A stretch of 64,000 nucleotides of DNA, taken from the NCBI GenBank assembly GCA_964507185.1, contig CAZDOY010000008.1:1-64000 (forward strand), given 5' to 3'. Made by a program: the position numbers and the translations under genes. Positions 51,392-60,074 of the stretch are shown here, piece by piece. Below the pieces are notes generated by a model. That model was not told the origin of the DNA and did no database searches. It worked only from the letters and a program-made list of their open reading frames with translations. Numbering within the stretch: position 1 is the stretch's first letter; the number at the start of each line of letters is the position of its first letter. This DNA comes from CAVRTJ01 sp964507185 (GTDB lineage Bacteria; Acidobacteriota; UBA4820; DSQY01).

Positions 51392-51856
51392 TTACGGATC
51401 TTCAGGGCCCGGCCCGCTGAGAACGGCCCCGATCGCGGCGGTCGTGTATCCGCGGCCCTTCAGAAAACGTAAAATTCTGGCCCCTTCGGGGCCGCGTGTC
51501 AACAATCGATCGGACCAGCCCTTTTTGTCCACGAATCGGCGCAGGGATCGGACTTCCGCCCGAAGGTCATCCGGAGATCTCGTCACCCGAAGGCCCCGTT
51601 GCCGGAGTTTTGCGCCGATGTAGTTCAGGCCGTGTCCGCGCCCCAGTTCAAAGCGTTTGAGCGATTCCACATAGCGCGTGTCGTCTAGGTAGCCGGCCTT
51701 CTCCAGGTCGGAGATCAGAGCCTCGATGTCCGCGGCCTCGAAGCCCCTTTTCAGGAGCTTGCGGCGCAGTTCTTCCCGGCCGTGGTCGCGGCGCGCGAGT
51801 ATCCTCTCGGCGGTCATTCTCAGGGCGCGTTTCTGCGAAGTTCCGGGATGCATCAA
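51392..51856 (-). CDS. recX: Regulatory protein RecX
   Basis: A 154-residue protein of RecX type: tandem three-helix motifs, with RRDHGREELRRKLLKRGF, AGYLDDTRYVESLKRFELGRGHGLNYI and a C-terminal repeat ILRFLKGRGYTTAAIGAVL. RecX binds RecA filaments and limits recombination and SOS activity. recA itself is not in the window. The start overlaps the end of pilT by 4 bp, and alaS follows, an order often seen for recX-alaS. Confidence 0.88.
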   Translation of the reverse strand: MMHPGTSQKRALRMTAERILARRDHGREELRRKLLKRGFEAADIEALISDLEKAGYLDDTRYVESLKRFELGRGHGLNYIGAKLRQRGLRVTRSPDDLRAEVRSLRRFVDKKGWSDRLLTRGPEGARILRFLKGRGYTTAAIGAVLSGPGPEDP

Positions 51857-53013
51857 TACTTTACGAAGCTTGGCGGCATGGGCTGGTCTTCAGAAGAAGA
51901 GGAGCCCGCAGCTTCCATCTGCTCCTTCGCGATATCGGACGTCGACTGCACGCCTGCTATCTTCAGTTTAAACTCGTCCGCGTTGGTCGCCCTTCTGAGC
52001 GCCTCCTCAAGCGTGATAAGGCCCTGTTTATACAGGAAAAAGAGGGATTGATCGAAGGTCTGCATGCCATACTGGCTGTAGCCCTGCTCGATGTAGTCCC
52101 TGATGAGCTTGGTCTTCTCCTTGTTCTCGACGCAATCCCTGATGGTGGAGGTGCAGATCATGACCTCCGCCGCCGGGACGCGCCCCTTCCCGTCCGCCCT
52201 CGGAAGCAGCCTGAGGGAGATGACGGCGCGGAGGACGGCCGCAAGTTGGAGGCGGATCTGCTTCTGCTGGTGAGGCGGGAAAACGGAGATGACGCGGTTA
52301 ACGGTCTCCGTGGCATCCAGCGTGTGGAGAGTGGAGAATACCAGGTGTCCTGTCTCGGCGGCCAGCAGCGCCGTCTCGATGGTCTCGTAGTCCCGCATCT
52401 CGCCCACGAGCACCACGTCCGGGTCTTCACGGAGGGCAGCCCGGAGGGCCGAGGCGAAGGACCGCGTGTCCACGCCCACCTCCCGCTGGTTGACGATGGA
52501 CTTCTTGTCCCTGTGCAGGAACTCGATCGGATCCTCGACGGTGATGATGTGTTCCGTCCGCGTTGCGTTGATCTGGTCGACCATGGCCGCGAGCGTCGTG
52601 GACTTGCCCGATCCCGTGGTTCCCGTGCAGAGGATGAGTCCCCGGGGTTCTGCGGCGATGCGCTCCAGGATGGCAGGCAGCATGAGTTCCTTCACGGTCT
52701 TGATGCCTATGGGAATGACGCGGGCGACTATGCCCACCGTCCCGCGCTGTTGAAAGATGTTGACCCGGAAGCGTCCGAGGCCCGGCACCGAGTAAGCGAT
52801 GTCCAGTTCGAGGTTGGTCTTGAACTTCTCCTTCTGCTTGGCGTCCATGATGGAGAAAGCCATCGCGATGGTGTCTTCCTGCATCAGCCTCTTTTGTTCC
52901 ACCATCGGGTGCAGGTGACCATCGATGCGAATGACAGGATGCGAGCCCACCTTGAGGTGAAGGTCACTTGCCCCCTTTTCGATGGCCGTTTTGAGATAGT
53001 CGTTGATATGCAT
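51853..53013 (-). CDS. pilT: Type IV pilus retraction ATPase PilT
   Basis: A 386-residue secretion-type ATPase that depolymerises type IV pili and powers twitching. The Walker A motif is GTTGSGKSTTLAAM; the Asp box, Walker B (DPDVVLVGEMRDYETI) and His box (GHLVFSTLHTLDATETVNR) are complete. The AIRNLIRE-like PilT signature is not evident, so a PilU-type paralogue is possible. The C-terminal tail of about 40 residues is extended. No other pilus gene adjoins it. Confidence 0.92.
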   Translation of the reverse strand: MHINDYLKTAIEKGASDLHLKVGSHPVIRIDGHLHPMVEQKRLMQEDTIAMAFSIMDAKQKEKFKTNLELDIAYSVPGLGRFRVNIFQQRGTVGIVARVIPIGIKTVKELMLPAILERIAAEPRGLILCTGTTGSGKSTTLAAMVDQINATRTEHIITVEDPIEFLHRDKKSIVNQREVGVDTRSFASALRAALREDPDVVLVGEMRDYETIETALLAAETGHLVFSTLHTLDATETVNRVISVFPPHQQKQIRLQLAAVLRAVISLRLLPRADGKGRVPAAEVMICTSTIRDCVENKEKTKLIRDYIEQGYSQYGMQTFDQSLFFLYKQGLITLEEALRRATNADEFKLKIAGVQSTSDIAKEQMEAAGSSSSEDQPMPPSFVKY

Positions 53014-53212
53014 CAGGCCTCCCTCCAGGGGGGTACACAGCGAAGGACCCAGGCATCGCCCGCCTGCCGTCCCCGTGCCCCGTCACATTCCACCAGGGCT
53101 TTCGCCAACTTTTCCGGAGCGGAATCAAACCCGGCCGTTGGTCCATCCTGCTCGTCCGGCTTCCATTCCGTCCCACCAACCGCTACTCTTCTCCGAAGTC
53201 CTCGGGCCTCGG

Positions 53213-54142
53213 TTACTTGTAGACCGGTATCAGCCAATTGTATATATCTTCGGCCTTCCCCTGGACTATTTCAAGGTAGCGCTTCTGGACGGCCTCCGTC
53301 ACCGGTCCGATCGTGCCCTTGCCCACGGTTATATCGTCCACGCTCGAAATGGGCGTGACCTCTGCGGCGGTGCCCGTAAAAAAGATCTCGTCGGCCACGT
53401 AGAGCATATCCCGGGGGATGCCTTCCCTGCGGATGGGCATTTTCAACTCTTCCGCGAGAATCTTCAGAACGCCGTCCCTGGTGATGCCGGGCAATACGGA
53501 GTGTCCCAGCGTGGGCGTATAAACAACCCCATTCCAGATGATGAAGAGGTTCTCACCCGATCCCTCGCTCACGTAACCCGCCGGATCAAGGGCAACGCCC
53601 TCGGTGTAGCCTCTCATGACCGCTTCCATCTTTATGAGCTGTCCGTTCATGTAGTTTGCCGCGCACTTGGCCATGGCCGGCAACGTGTTGGGCGCCATCC
53701 GGTTCCAGCTGGACACACAGACCTTGACACCGTTCTTCAGGGCTTCCGGTCCGAGGTAGGCACCCCATTCCCAGACGGCAACGGCCGTATCCACGGGACA
53801 GCCGAGCGGGTTGACCCCGACTTCGCCGTATCCCCGGTAGACCACCGGCCTGATGTAGCACTCCTTGAGATCGTTCCTCCTGATCACCTCGAGGCAGATG
53901 TCCATGTAATCATCAAGCGAGTACGGGATCTCCATCCGGTAGATCTTCGCGGAGTTATACAGGCGCTGGATGTGCTCCTTCAGGCGAAGCACCATGGCGC
54001 CCCTGGTCGTGTTATAGCAGCGGATCCCCTCGAAAACGCTCGTGCCGTAGTGAATCACGTGGGAGAGAACGTGGATCTTGGCGTCTTCCCACCGTACGAA
54101 TTCACCGTTGAGCCAAATCCAATCGGTCTTTTTCACTGGCAT
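53213..54142 (-). CDS. ilvE: Branched-chain amino acid aminotransferase
   Basis: A 309-residue class IV PLP aminotransferase for the last step of Leu, Ile and Val synthesis. The opening TDWIWLNGEFVRWEDAKIHVLSH, the lysine in NGQLIKMEAVMRGYTEGVALD that binds PLP, and SEGSGENLFI are diagnostic. Length is standard. It appears to be a single-gene unit; the 199 bp between its end and pilT holds no evident feature. Confidence 0.95.
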   Translation of the reverse strand: MPVKKTDWIWLNGEFVRWEDAKIHVLSHVIHYGTSVFEGIRCYNTTRGAMVLRLKEHIQRLYNSAKIYRMEIPYSLDDYMDICLEVIRRNDLKECYIRPVVYRGYGEVGVNPLGCPVDTAVAVWEWGAYLGPEALKNGVKVCVSSWNRMAPNTLPAMAKCAANYMNGQLIKMEAVMRGYTEGVALDPAGYVSEGSGENLFIIWNGVVYTPTLGHSVLPGITRDGVLKILAEELKMPIRREGIPRDMLYVADEIFFTGTAAEVTPISSVDDITVGKGTIGPVTEAVQKRYLEIVQGKAEDIYNWLIPVYK

Positions 54143-54210
54143 AAGTGCCCCCTTCTATGAAAAAATTATACAAGATAGATTCCATATTTGCGAAACGGCC
54201 GCGTGTGCTT

Positions 54211-55587
54211 TTATCCCCGGCGCCTCCGACTGAGAAAGCCGGTCACCTTCTCCGCGGTGGCCGTCGCGTTCTGGATGCAGTTCCCGACAGACACACCGTA
54301 GAGAAGATTGCCCGAAACGAAGAGCCCGGGGTGGCTGCCCTCGAGCCTGGCCGCGGCCTCCTTGTACGTCCCGTGCCCCACCACGTACTGGGGTATGGCG
54401 GGACGCCAGGCCTCCACCCGGGAAATGACGGGATCGCCCGAGATTCCGAGAAGGGGCCGCAGGTCCGCCAGCACCCTCTCGATGACGGCTTCCTGGGATC
54501 CGGCGGCCCTCTCCGGGTGAACCGCCCCGCCCACGAAGGCCGAAAGTGCCACGAAGCCCTCGGGCGCCCGGCCGGGAAAGAGCGAACTCGGGAAAAGGCA
54601 TCCCAGGACGTGCCTCCTCTCCGCTTCGGGCGCGAGGAAGCCGAAGCCGTCCAGCGGGTGCTTCACGGACTCCCTGCGGAAGCCCATGCACACGAGCGCC
54701 ACGTCGGCGTATGGCAGTCTGCCGATGATGGACGGGAACGCCCCTCCGAGAGGGGCCAGTACTCTGGCTGCTGCATCTGCCGGGACCGCCGGGATCACGG
54801 CTGAGGCCGCGATCGTTTCCACCACGCCGTTCTCCCCCGCCATCTCCACGATGAAACCGTCTCCCTCTCTGCGTACGGCGATCCCCGCCGTCCGGGGCCG
54901 GAAGCCGTCGCCCAGGCCGCGGGCCAGGCTTTCCGGAAGAGCCTGGAGGCCGTCCGGGAACGAGAACAGACCGCCAGCCGGGGCCGGGCCCTTCTTCTTG
55001 GCGAACGCGCCCCTGATAAGCCCGCCGTGGTCGCGCTCGAGGGCATAGATTTTGGACACCGCATGGCGCACCGAGAGCTGCTCCGGGTCTCCCGCGTAAA
55101 CACCGGAGACGAAGGGGCCGACGGCGTATTGCAGGAATTCCTCTCCCAGCCGCCGTCGGACGAATTGGGCTATGGTCTCCTCGACATCTTCCGGCGCGCG
55201 CCCGATGAAAGGCTCCTTGAGCAACCGCAGCTTTGCCCTGGTCGAGAAGAGGCGTGTGGCCAGGAATCCCAGCGGCCCCGCCGGAAGGGGGACCAGCCGG
55301 CCGCCTTTCACGATGTACCGCTTCTTCGAGGCCGGACGGGCCGTGAGCCTCTCCTCGAAAACGCCGGACGCACGGCAGAGTTCGTCTATCTCCAGGGCGT
55401 TGTTGAGAACCGTGTTGGGACCGAGCTCGAAGAGGAATCCATCGTGTGACCACGTTGTGATGCAGCCCCCCGGCCTGTGGGAGGCCTCCAGGACCAGGGT
55501 CCGGAACCCTCTCTTACGCAGGAGGAAGCCCGCGGTCAGCCCGCTGATGCCGCCGCCCAGGACGATGACGTCGACGTGCCCGCTCAC
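54211..55587 (-). CDS. hemY: Protoporphyrinogen oxidase (HemY/HemG type)
   Basis: A 458-residue FAD-dependent oxidase that converts protoporphyrinogen (or coproporphyrinogen) to the porphyrin. The dinucleotide fold is VIVLGGGISGLTAGFLLRKRG, then EASHRPGGCITT, and the C-terminal FAD motif is GLFVSGNLLYGVSVGNCIQNA. The start is GTG at 55587, overlapping the hemH stop (GTGA), and gives the expected N-terminus. This family normally uses O2, in contrast to HemN encoded nearby. Last gene of the haem set. Confidence 0.93.
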   Translation of the reverse strand: MSGHVDVIVLGGGISGLTAGFLLRKRGFRTLVLEASHRPGGCITTWSHDGFLFELGPNTVLNNALEIDELCRASGVFEERLTARPASKKRYIVKGGRLVPLPAGPLGFLATRLFSTRAKLRLLKEPFIGRAPEDVEETIAQFVRRRLGEEFLQYAVGPFVSGVYAGDPEQLSVRHAVSKIYALERDHGGLIRGAFAKKKGPAPAGGLFSFPDGLQALPESLARGLGDGFRPRTAGIAVRREGDGFIVEMAGENGVVETIAASAVIPAVPADAAARVLAPLGGAFPSIIGRLPYADVALVCMGFRRESVKHPLDGFGFLAPEAERRHVLGCLFPSSLFPGRAPEGFVALSAFVGGAVHPERAAGSQEAVIERVLADLRPLLGISGDPVISRVEAWRPAIPQYVVGHGTYKEAAARLEGSHPGLFVSGNLLYGVSVGNCIQNATATAEKVTGFLSRRRRG

Positions 55588-56612
55588 CCGGCGGCCTCCC
55601 TCACCAGTTCGGCGAGCGCTTCGATGAAGAGGGGATGAACCCGGAGGGTGGGCACCCGGACGAATTCCATGCCCTTCTCCCTGGCCATTCCCGCGTAGAG
55701 AACGTCCAGTTCGTAAAGCGTTTCGCTGTGTTCGTTGACGAATGCGACCGGCACCACTACGATCCTTTTGACTCCCTCGTCCTTCCACGCATCCAGAACG
55801 GTCTCGACGGAGGGTTCCAGCCATCGCATGGGCCCCACCTTGCTCTGCCACGCGAGGGTAGCGGGCAAAGCGCCGTTCCCGTCGGTCCGCCCTTCGGCGC
55901 GAAAAACGCCCGAATCGATCCCCGGGATGACGATCTCTCCGCACGCCAACCCGGCCTTGCCGCAAACCGCCAGGACGGTCCGCGCCACCTGGGCGGGATA
56001 GGGATCCTTCCGGGCCACGCTCACTGGCAAGCCGTGCGCCGTGAAGAGGACTCGCGTTCCGGCCGGGGCACCCCGAACCACCCGGGACAATCCGTCGGCC
56101 ATGGCGTCCAGGAAGCCGGGTGAGGACCAGAAGGACCTGATCTCGGCCACCTCCCCGGACCATTTGAGGGTCCTGAGAGATCGCCTGGCTTCGGCTATGG
56201 AAGAACCTGTCGTAGTCCTGGATTCGTGAGGATACATGGGGAGAAGGACGATCCGCCTGAAGCCCTCGCTCTTGATGGCATCGCACGCCTCGCGGATGAA
56301 CGGTTTCCAGTACCTCATGCCGACGTAGCATCGGTACTTCGGACCGAGCGCGGCTTCCAGCGCCCGGCCCTGGTCCGTCGTCTCCTGGAGCGTGGGCGTG
56401 TAGCGTCCCATGGCTTCGTAGTTCCGCTGCAGTTGAGGCGCCCTGCGCCTGCCCGCAAACCGGGCCACGGCGGGTCTTATGAAGCCGGGGATGGGTATGA
56501 GGTCCGGGTCCAGGAAGATGTTCCGCAGGTAGGGCTCGCAGTCTTCCGGCCCTTCGGGGCCCCCATAGTTCATGAGAAGGACCGCAACATCGTCGCCGCG
56601 GGTCTCGGGCAT
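55584..56612 (-). CDS. hemH: Ferrochelatase
   Basis: A 342-residue chelatase that inserts ferrous iron into a porphyrin. VLLMNYGGPEGPEDCEPYLRNIF is the family N-terminus. LFTAHGLPVS carries the catalytic His, and VVPVAFVNEHSETLYELD holds the conserved Glu. The sequence does not settle whether the substrate is protoporphyrin or coproporphyrin; next to a HemY-type oxidase either route is possible. It overlaps hemY by 4 bp and follows hemN by 107 bp. Confidence 0.94.
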   Translation of the reverse strand: MPETRGDDVAVLLMNYGGPEGPEDCEPYLRNIFLDPDLIPIPGFIRPAVARFAGRRRAPQLQRNYEAMGRYTPTLQETTDQGRALEAALGPKYRCYVGMRYWKPFIREACDAIKSEGFRRIVLLPMYPHESRTTTGSSIAEARRSLRTLKWSGEVAEIRSFWSSPGFLDAMADGLSRVVRGAPAGTRVLFTAHGLPVSVARKDPYPAQVARTVLAVCGKAGLACGEIVIPGIDSGVFRAEGRTDGNGALPATLAWQSKVGPMRWLEPSVETVLDAWKDEGVKRIVVVPVAFVNEHSETLYELDVLYAGMAREKGMEFVRVPTLRVHPLFIEALAELVREAAG

Positions 56613-56719
56613 GGAATTGCTCCCTCCGTTTCGAAGCCTCTCACGGGGGCGACCCCGTTCACGGGCCGTCGGGAATCCCAGGCGCGGCGTCGATCGTCCT
56701 CGCTGCGCCGAGCGGGCCC

Positions 56720-58114
56720 TCAGACGGTCCTGGAAAAGCGCTTTTGTCCCCCGGCCGTGCGGAGATATGCGTCGAAAGGCATGGCGATGTTGCGCACCAG
56801 CAGGCGTCCGAGAGGGTGGACCTCGATGCGGTCGTCATGGAGCGATACGAGGCCGTCCGCCTCCATCGGTTCGAGATCTTTCACGGCGTCGCCGAAGATC
56901 TCGTCGAACACTATCCCGTACTGTTCTTCGATCTCACGCTTGTAGACCACGAAGTGACACATGAGCCGGGTGATGACGTCGCGCCTCAACGCGTCGTCGG
57001 GCGTGAGCAGAACGCCCCTGAAAGCAGCAAGGCCCTGATCGCGGACTTTCTGCTGGTAGGCCCCGACCTCTTTCACGTTCTGGACGTAGCAGGGCCCGAC
57101 CTGCCCGATGGAGGTGACCCCAAAACCGTAGAGATCGCATCCGGCCTTGGTCGTGTACCCTTGAAAATTACGGTAGAGAGTCCGGTCCTTGAGGGCCACG
57201 CAGAGTTCGTCCTCCGGCCGTGCGAAATGGTCCATCCCGACGAACATGTATCCCGACGCGACGAAGGACTCCACGACCATTTCGAGAATGGAGAGCTTTT
57301 CCCTCGGGGACGGCATGGCCTCCTTCGGGATCGCCCGCTGGTGGCGGATCATCTCCGGAAGATATGCGAAATTGAAAACGGCGATCCGGTCGGGTGAAAT
57401 GTCGGCGATCTTCTGCACCGTATCGCGGTAGCGTTCGGTGGTCTGGTAGGGCAGCCCGTAGATGAGGTCCACGTTGATGGACTCGAAACCGAGTTGCCGG
57501 CATCGGTCGAACACCTTGCGGGTCATGTCCTCCGGCTGAATCCTGTGCACCGCCTTCTGAACCTCGGGGTCGAAATCCTGTATGCCCATGGAGATGCGGT
57601 TGAAACCGCATTCCGCGAACATGTCCAGGTGTTCGTCGGTCACCGCCCTCGGGTCGATCTCGACGCCGATCTCAGCCTTATCCGCAAGCTCGAACCTTTC
57701 CGAAATGCCGTCCCACAGACGTCTGAGGGTGTGGGCGGGAATGAAGGTGGGCGTTCCGCCGCCCCAGTGGACCTGGACCACCTTCCGGCCGGCGCGCATC
57801 CGCCCGACGACCGCGTCCATTTCCTTGAGCACGTGGTCCACGTATATGTCCCCGAGCGTCCTGTCCTTCGTAAACGTGACGTTGCATCCGCAGAAATAGC
57901 AGACGGACTGGCAGAAAGGAAGGTGGAAGTAGAGCGACAGCGGAGGAGGCTCCGACGCAGCGTTGGTTTCCTCGATGACGCGGGCGTAGGCCTCGGCGTC
58001 GAAGCCCTCGTGAAAATAGGGCGCGGTCGGATAAGACGTGTAGCGGGGTCCCGGCTTGTCGTACTTGAGGATGAGGTCCTTGTCGAAGACCGGGGGGTCC
58101 CATCGGTTGGTCAT
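56720..58114 (-). CDS. hemN: Oxygen-independent coproporphyrinogen III dehydrogenase
   Basis: A 464-residue radical SAM enzyme that oxidatively decarboxylates coproporphyrinogen III without O2. It has GPRYTSYPTAPYF near the N-terminus and the HemN-specific cluster motif CQSVCYFCGC (CX3CX2CXC). FNRISMGIQDFDPEVQKAV and the GGGTPTF element support true HemN rather than the related HemW. ATG at 58114 follows AAGAGGAAAC. It lies between hemE and hemH in the same direction. Confidence 0.95.
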   Translation of the reverse strand: MTNRWDPPVFDKDLILKYDKPGPRYTSYPTAPYFHEGFDAEAYARVIEETNAASEPPPLSLYFHLPFCQSVCYFCGCNVTFTKDRTLGDIYVDHVLKEMDAVVGRMRAGRKVVQVHWGGGTPTFIPAHTLRRLWDGISERFELADKAEIGVEIDPRAVTDEHLDMFAECGFNRISMGIQDFDPEVQKAVHRIQPEDMTRKVFDRCRQLGFESINVDLIYGLPYQTTERYRDTVQKIADISPDRIAVFNFAYLPEMIRHQRAIPKEAMPSPREKLSILEMVVESFVASGYMFVGMDHFARPEDELCVALKDRTLYRNFQGYTTKAGCDLYGFGVTSIGQVGPCYVQNVKEVGAYQQKVRDQGLAAFRGVLLTPDDALRRDVITRLMCHFVVYKREIEEQYGIVFDEIFGDAVKDLEPMEADGLVSLHDDRIEVHPLGRLLVRNIAMPFDAYLRTAGGQKRFSRTV

Positions 58115-58145
58115 GGCTGTTTCCTCTTCTGGGCGGAATCCACCC

Positions 58146-59180
58146 TCAGGGTTCGCGCCTGCCCTCTTTGTGGACCATTTCCACGAGAGCCTGCACGGCT
58201 TCAACGGGGGCGTCCGGCTGTATGCCGTGCCCCAGGTTAAATATGTGTCCGGCGGATGGCGCCTGTTCCAGGACACGCACCGCCTCCTTTCGGAGGGCCT
58301 TCGTCGGTGCGTACAGGGCCATGGGGTCCATGTTGCCCTGGAGGGCGACCGCGCCTCGGGTCCGGTGTTCCGCCTCTGTCAGCGAAACCCGCCAATCGAC
58401 GGATATCACGTCCGCGCCGGTCGCGGCCATTTCTTCCAGGAAGGGCGAGCAGCCGTTCACGTACAGGATGACGGGCACGCCGGTCCCCTTCAGGGCGCTC
58501 ACGATACGCGCCGTGGCGGGCATTGCCATCTCCCGGTACAGACGCCGGGAGAGGACCCCTGCCCACGTGTCGAAAAGCTGCAGCGCCTGGGCCCCGGCCT
58601 CCACCTGGGCCTTCAGGTAGACGATGACCGTGTCCGCAAGGAGGTTCAGGAGGTCAGAGAACCCCCCCGGATCCTCGTAGAGCCACCCCAGGAGGTGCCG
58701 GAAACGCCTTGACGTCCCACCCTCCACGATGTAGGAGGCGAGCGTGAAAGGAGCGCCGGAAAAACCTATCAACGGAACATTCGGCGGGAGGTTCTTTCTG
58801 ACCTGCCGGATGGCTTCCAGAACGAAACCCGTCTCGTCGGCCGGATCTGGGATGTGGAGGGACGCCAGATCGTCGCGGTGGCGGACGGTCTGCAGTCGTG
58901 GACCTTCGCCCTCGTTGAATGCGAGAGCAAGCCCCATGGCCTCCACCGGGATCAAGATGTCCGAGAAGATGATCGCCGCGTCCACCTTGAGGATATCGAT
59001 GGGCTGCAACGTCACCTCGCAGGCCAGGTCCGGCGTCTTGCAGAGCGACAGAAAGTCGCCCGCCCTGGCGCGGGTCTCCCTGTACTGGGGGAGGTAGCGA
59101 CCGGCCTGGCGCATGATCCAGACGGGGACAGTGTCGACCGGCTGACGCCGGCAGGCGAGAAGAAATCGTGCGTCGGTCAA
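58146..59180 (-). CDS. hemE: Uroporphyrinogen decarboxylase
   Basis: A 344-residue enzyme forming coproporphyrinogen III from uroporphyrinogen III. The opening RQPVDTVPVWIMRQAGRYLPQYRE includes the substrate-binding Arg residues, and IIFSDILIPVEAMG the conserved Asp. It is first in hemE-hemN-hemH-hemY, so the set runs in pathway order from uroporphyrinogen to haem. Confidence 0.97.
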   Translation of the reverse strand: MTDARFLLACRRQPVDTVPVWIMRQAGRYLPQYRETRARAGDFLSLCKTPDLACEVTLQPIDILKVDAAIIFSDILIPVEAMGLALAFNEGEGPRLQTVRHRDDLASLHIPDPADETGFVLEAIRQVRKNLPPNVPLIGFSGAPFTLASYIVEGGTSRRFRHLLGWLYEDPGGFSDLLNLLADTVIVYLKAQVEAGAQALQLFDTWAGVLSRRLYREMAMPATARIVSALKGTGVPVILYVNGCSPFLEEMAATGADVISVDWRVSLTEAEHRTRGAVALQGNMDPMALYAPTKALRKEAVRVLEQAPSAGHIFNLGHGIQPDAPVEAVQALVEMVHKEGRREP

Positions 59181-59281
59181 ACGTTCACCCTCCCTTCAGA
59201 ACGAGAAAGCGCCTCCGCTGGCCAATCATGACTGGCCACCCGGCCGGAAGCGTATTACATTTTAACAAAAAGGAGGTCATT

Positions 59282-59740
59282 ATGCTTCGATGGGATACGG
59301 TCATCTGCCCCGTTGACTTTTCGGACGTCTCAATGATCGCACTGAGGCTCGCCCGGGATCTCAGGGAGACCTTCGACGGCAGGCTCGTTCTGATCCACGT
59401 TGTCGAGCCGATCGTGGCGCCGGCGGACTTCACCTTCGGGCCCATGACCTCGGCAGACGTTGAAGACCGCCTGATAGAGCGATCGCGGCAATCCCTGATG
59501 GAACTGCTGCCCCCGCTGAACGTCCCGGAGAACAAGATAACCTGCCGGGTCGAGCGCGGCAGGGCATCGGCCGAGATCGCCCGCGTGTCCTACGAGGAAA
59601 AGGCGGACGTGATTGTGATGGGGACCCACGGGTACACGGGAATGACACACGTTCTGCTGGGTTCGACCGCCGAGAGAACCATACGCAAAGCGCCATGTCC
59701 CGTATTGACCGTGAGGGCGCCCGAAGCGCCCGAAGGGTGA
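59282..59740 (+). CDS. Universal stress protein (ATP-binding UspA type)
   Basis: A 152-residue single-domain Usp. It begins with the VICPVDFSDVSMIALRLA strand-helix. The ATP-binding pattern GxxG-9X-G(S/T) is present in GTHGYTGMTHVLLGST. Such proteins accumulate under stress or growth arrest; the partner is unknown. A strong AAGGAGG site precedes the ATG at 59282. It diverges from hemE and ends in a terminator. Confidence 0.9.
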   Translation: MLRWDTVICPVDFSDVSMIALRLARDLRETFDGRLVLIHVVEPIVAPADFTFGPMTSADVEDRLIERSRQSLMELLPPLNVPENKITCRVERGRASAEIARVSYEEKADVIVMGTHGYTGMTHVLLGSTAERTIRKAPCPVLTVRAPEAPEG

Positions 59741-59809
59741 TTTTTGTGGCAGAAAATGCTATATTATAGGCACTCGGCGGCTCTCTCCAAGATAACTGCC
59801 GAGTTTCCC

Positions 59810-59857
59810 TGGACGGCCGGAATACCCCCCCATTTCGGCCGTCCATTTTATTTTTTG
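59810..59857 (+). terminator. Terminator of the universal stress gene
   Basis: Twelve-base stem (GGACGGCCGGAA with TTTCGGCCGTCC, one mismatch or G-T pair) followed by ATTTTATTTTTT. Confidence 0.8.
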
Positions 59858-59859
59858 GA

Positions 59860-59900
59860 AGTGATCAAGTGACCGGGCGATCCGGAAATCGAGTCAAGAA
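59860..59900. repeat. GTGATC-type repeat (family B, copy 4)
   Basis: AGTGATCAAGTGACC, GCGATCCGG and AATCGAGTCAAG units directly after the terminator, like those at 1813-1839 and 14040-14057. Confidence 0.45.
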
Positions 59901-59960
59901 GTGAAGGAATTAGGAAGTCAGGGGGTCGACCGGTCTTCTCCGGCGGCTTCAAAGACTTCC

Positions 59961-60052
59961 GTCTACCGTCTTCCCTGGCCCTTCGGCCTTAGCCTTCCGC
60001 CTTTGAAAAGTCCCCACCTCTTCGTTCCCCACTTCCTCACCGCCTCACTGTG
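59961..60052. repeat. Pyrimidine-rich intergenic repeat (family C, copy 2)
   Basis: Degenerate CCTTCGGCC, CTTAGCC, CTTCCGCC and CCCCAC units resembling the tract at 14172-14264. Confidence 0.45.
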
Positions 60053-60074
60053 CGAACCAATCAACGTAGCGGCA

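Larger units (their letters stand above)
59741..60074. other. Non-coding gap after the universal stress gene
   Basis: This 334 bp holds the terminator region (59810-59857), a family B repeat (59860-59900) and a family C pyrimidine tract (59961-60052). Before the terminator, ACTCGGC (59772-59778) can pair with GCCGAGT (59798-59804), so a structured 3' end or small RNA is possible. Confidence 0.4.

Noticed and set aside
59741..59770. Sigma-54 promoter (TGGCAG...TGC) after the universal stress gene
   Set aside because: The GG and GC elements are 8 bp apart rather than the required 10.
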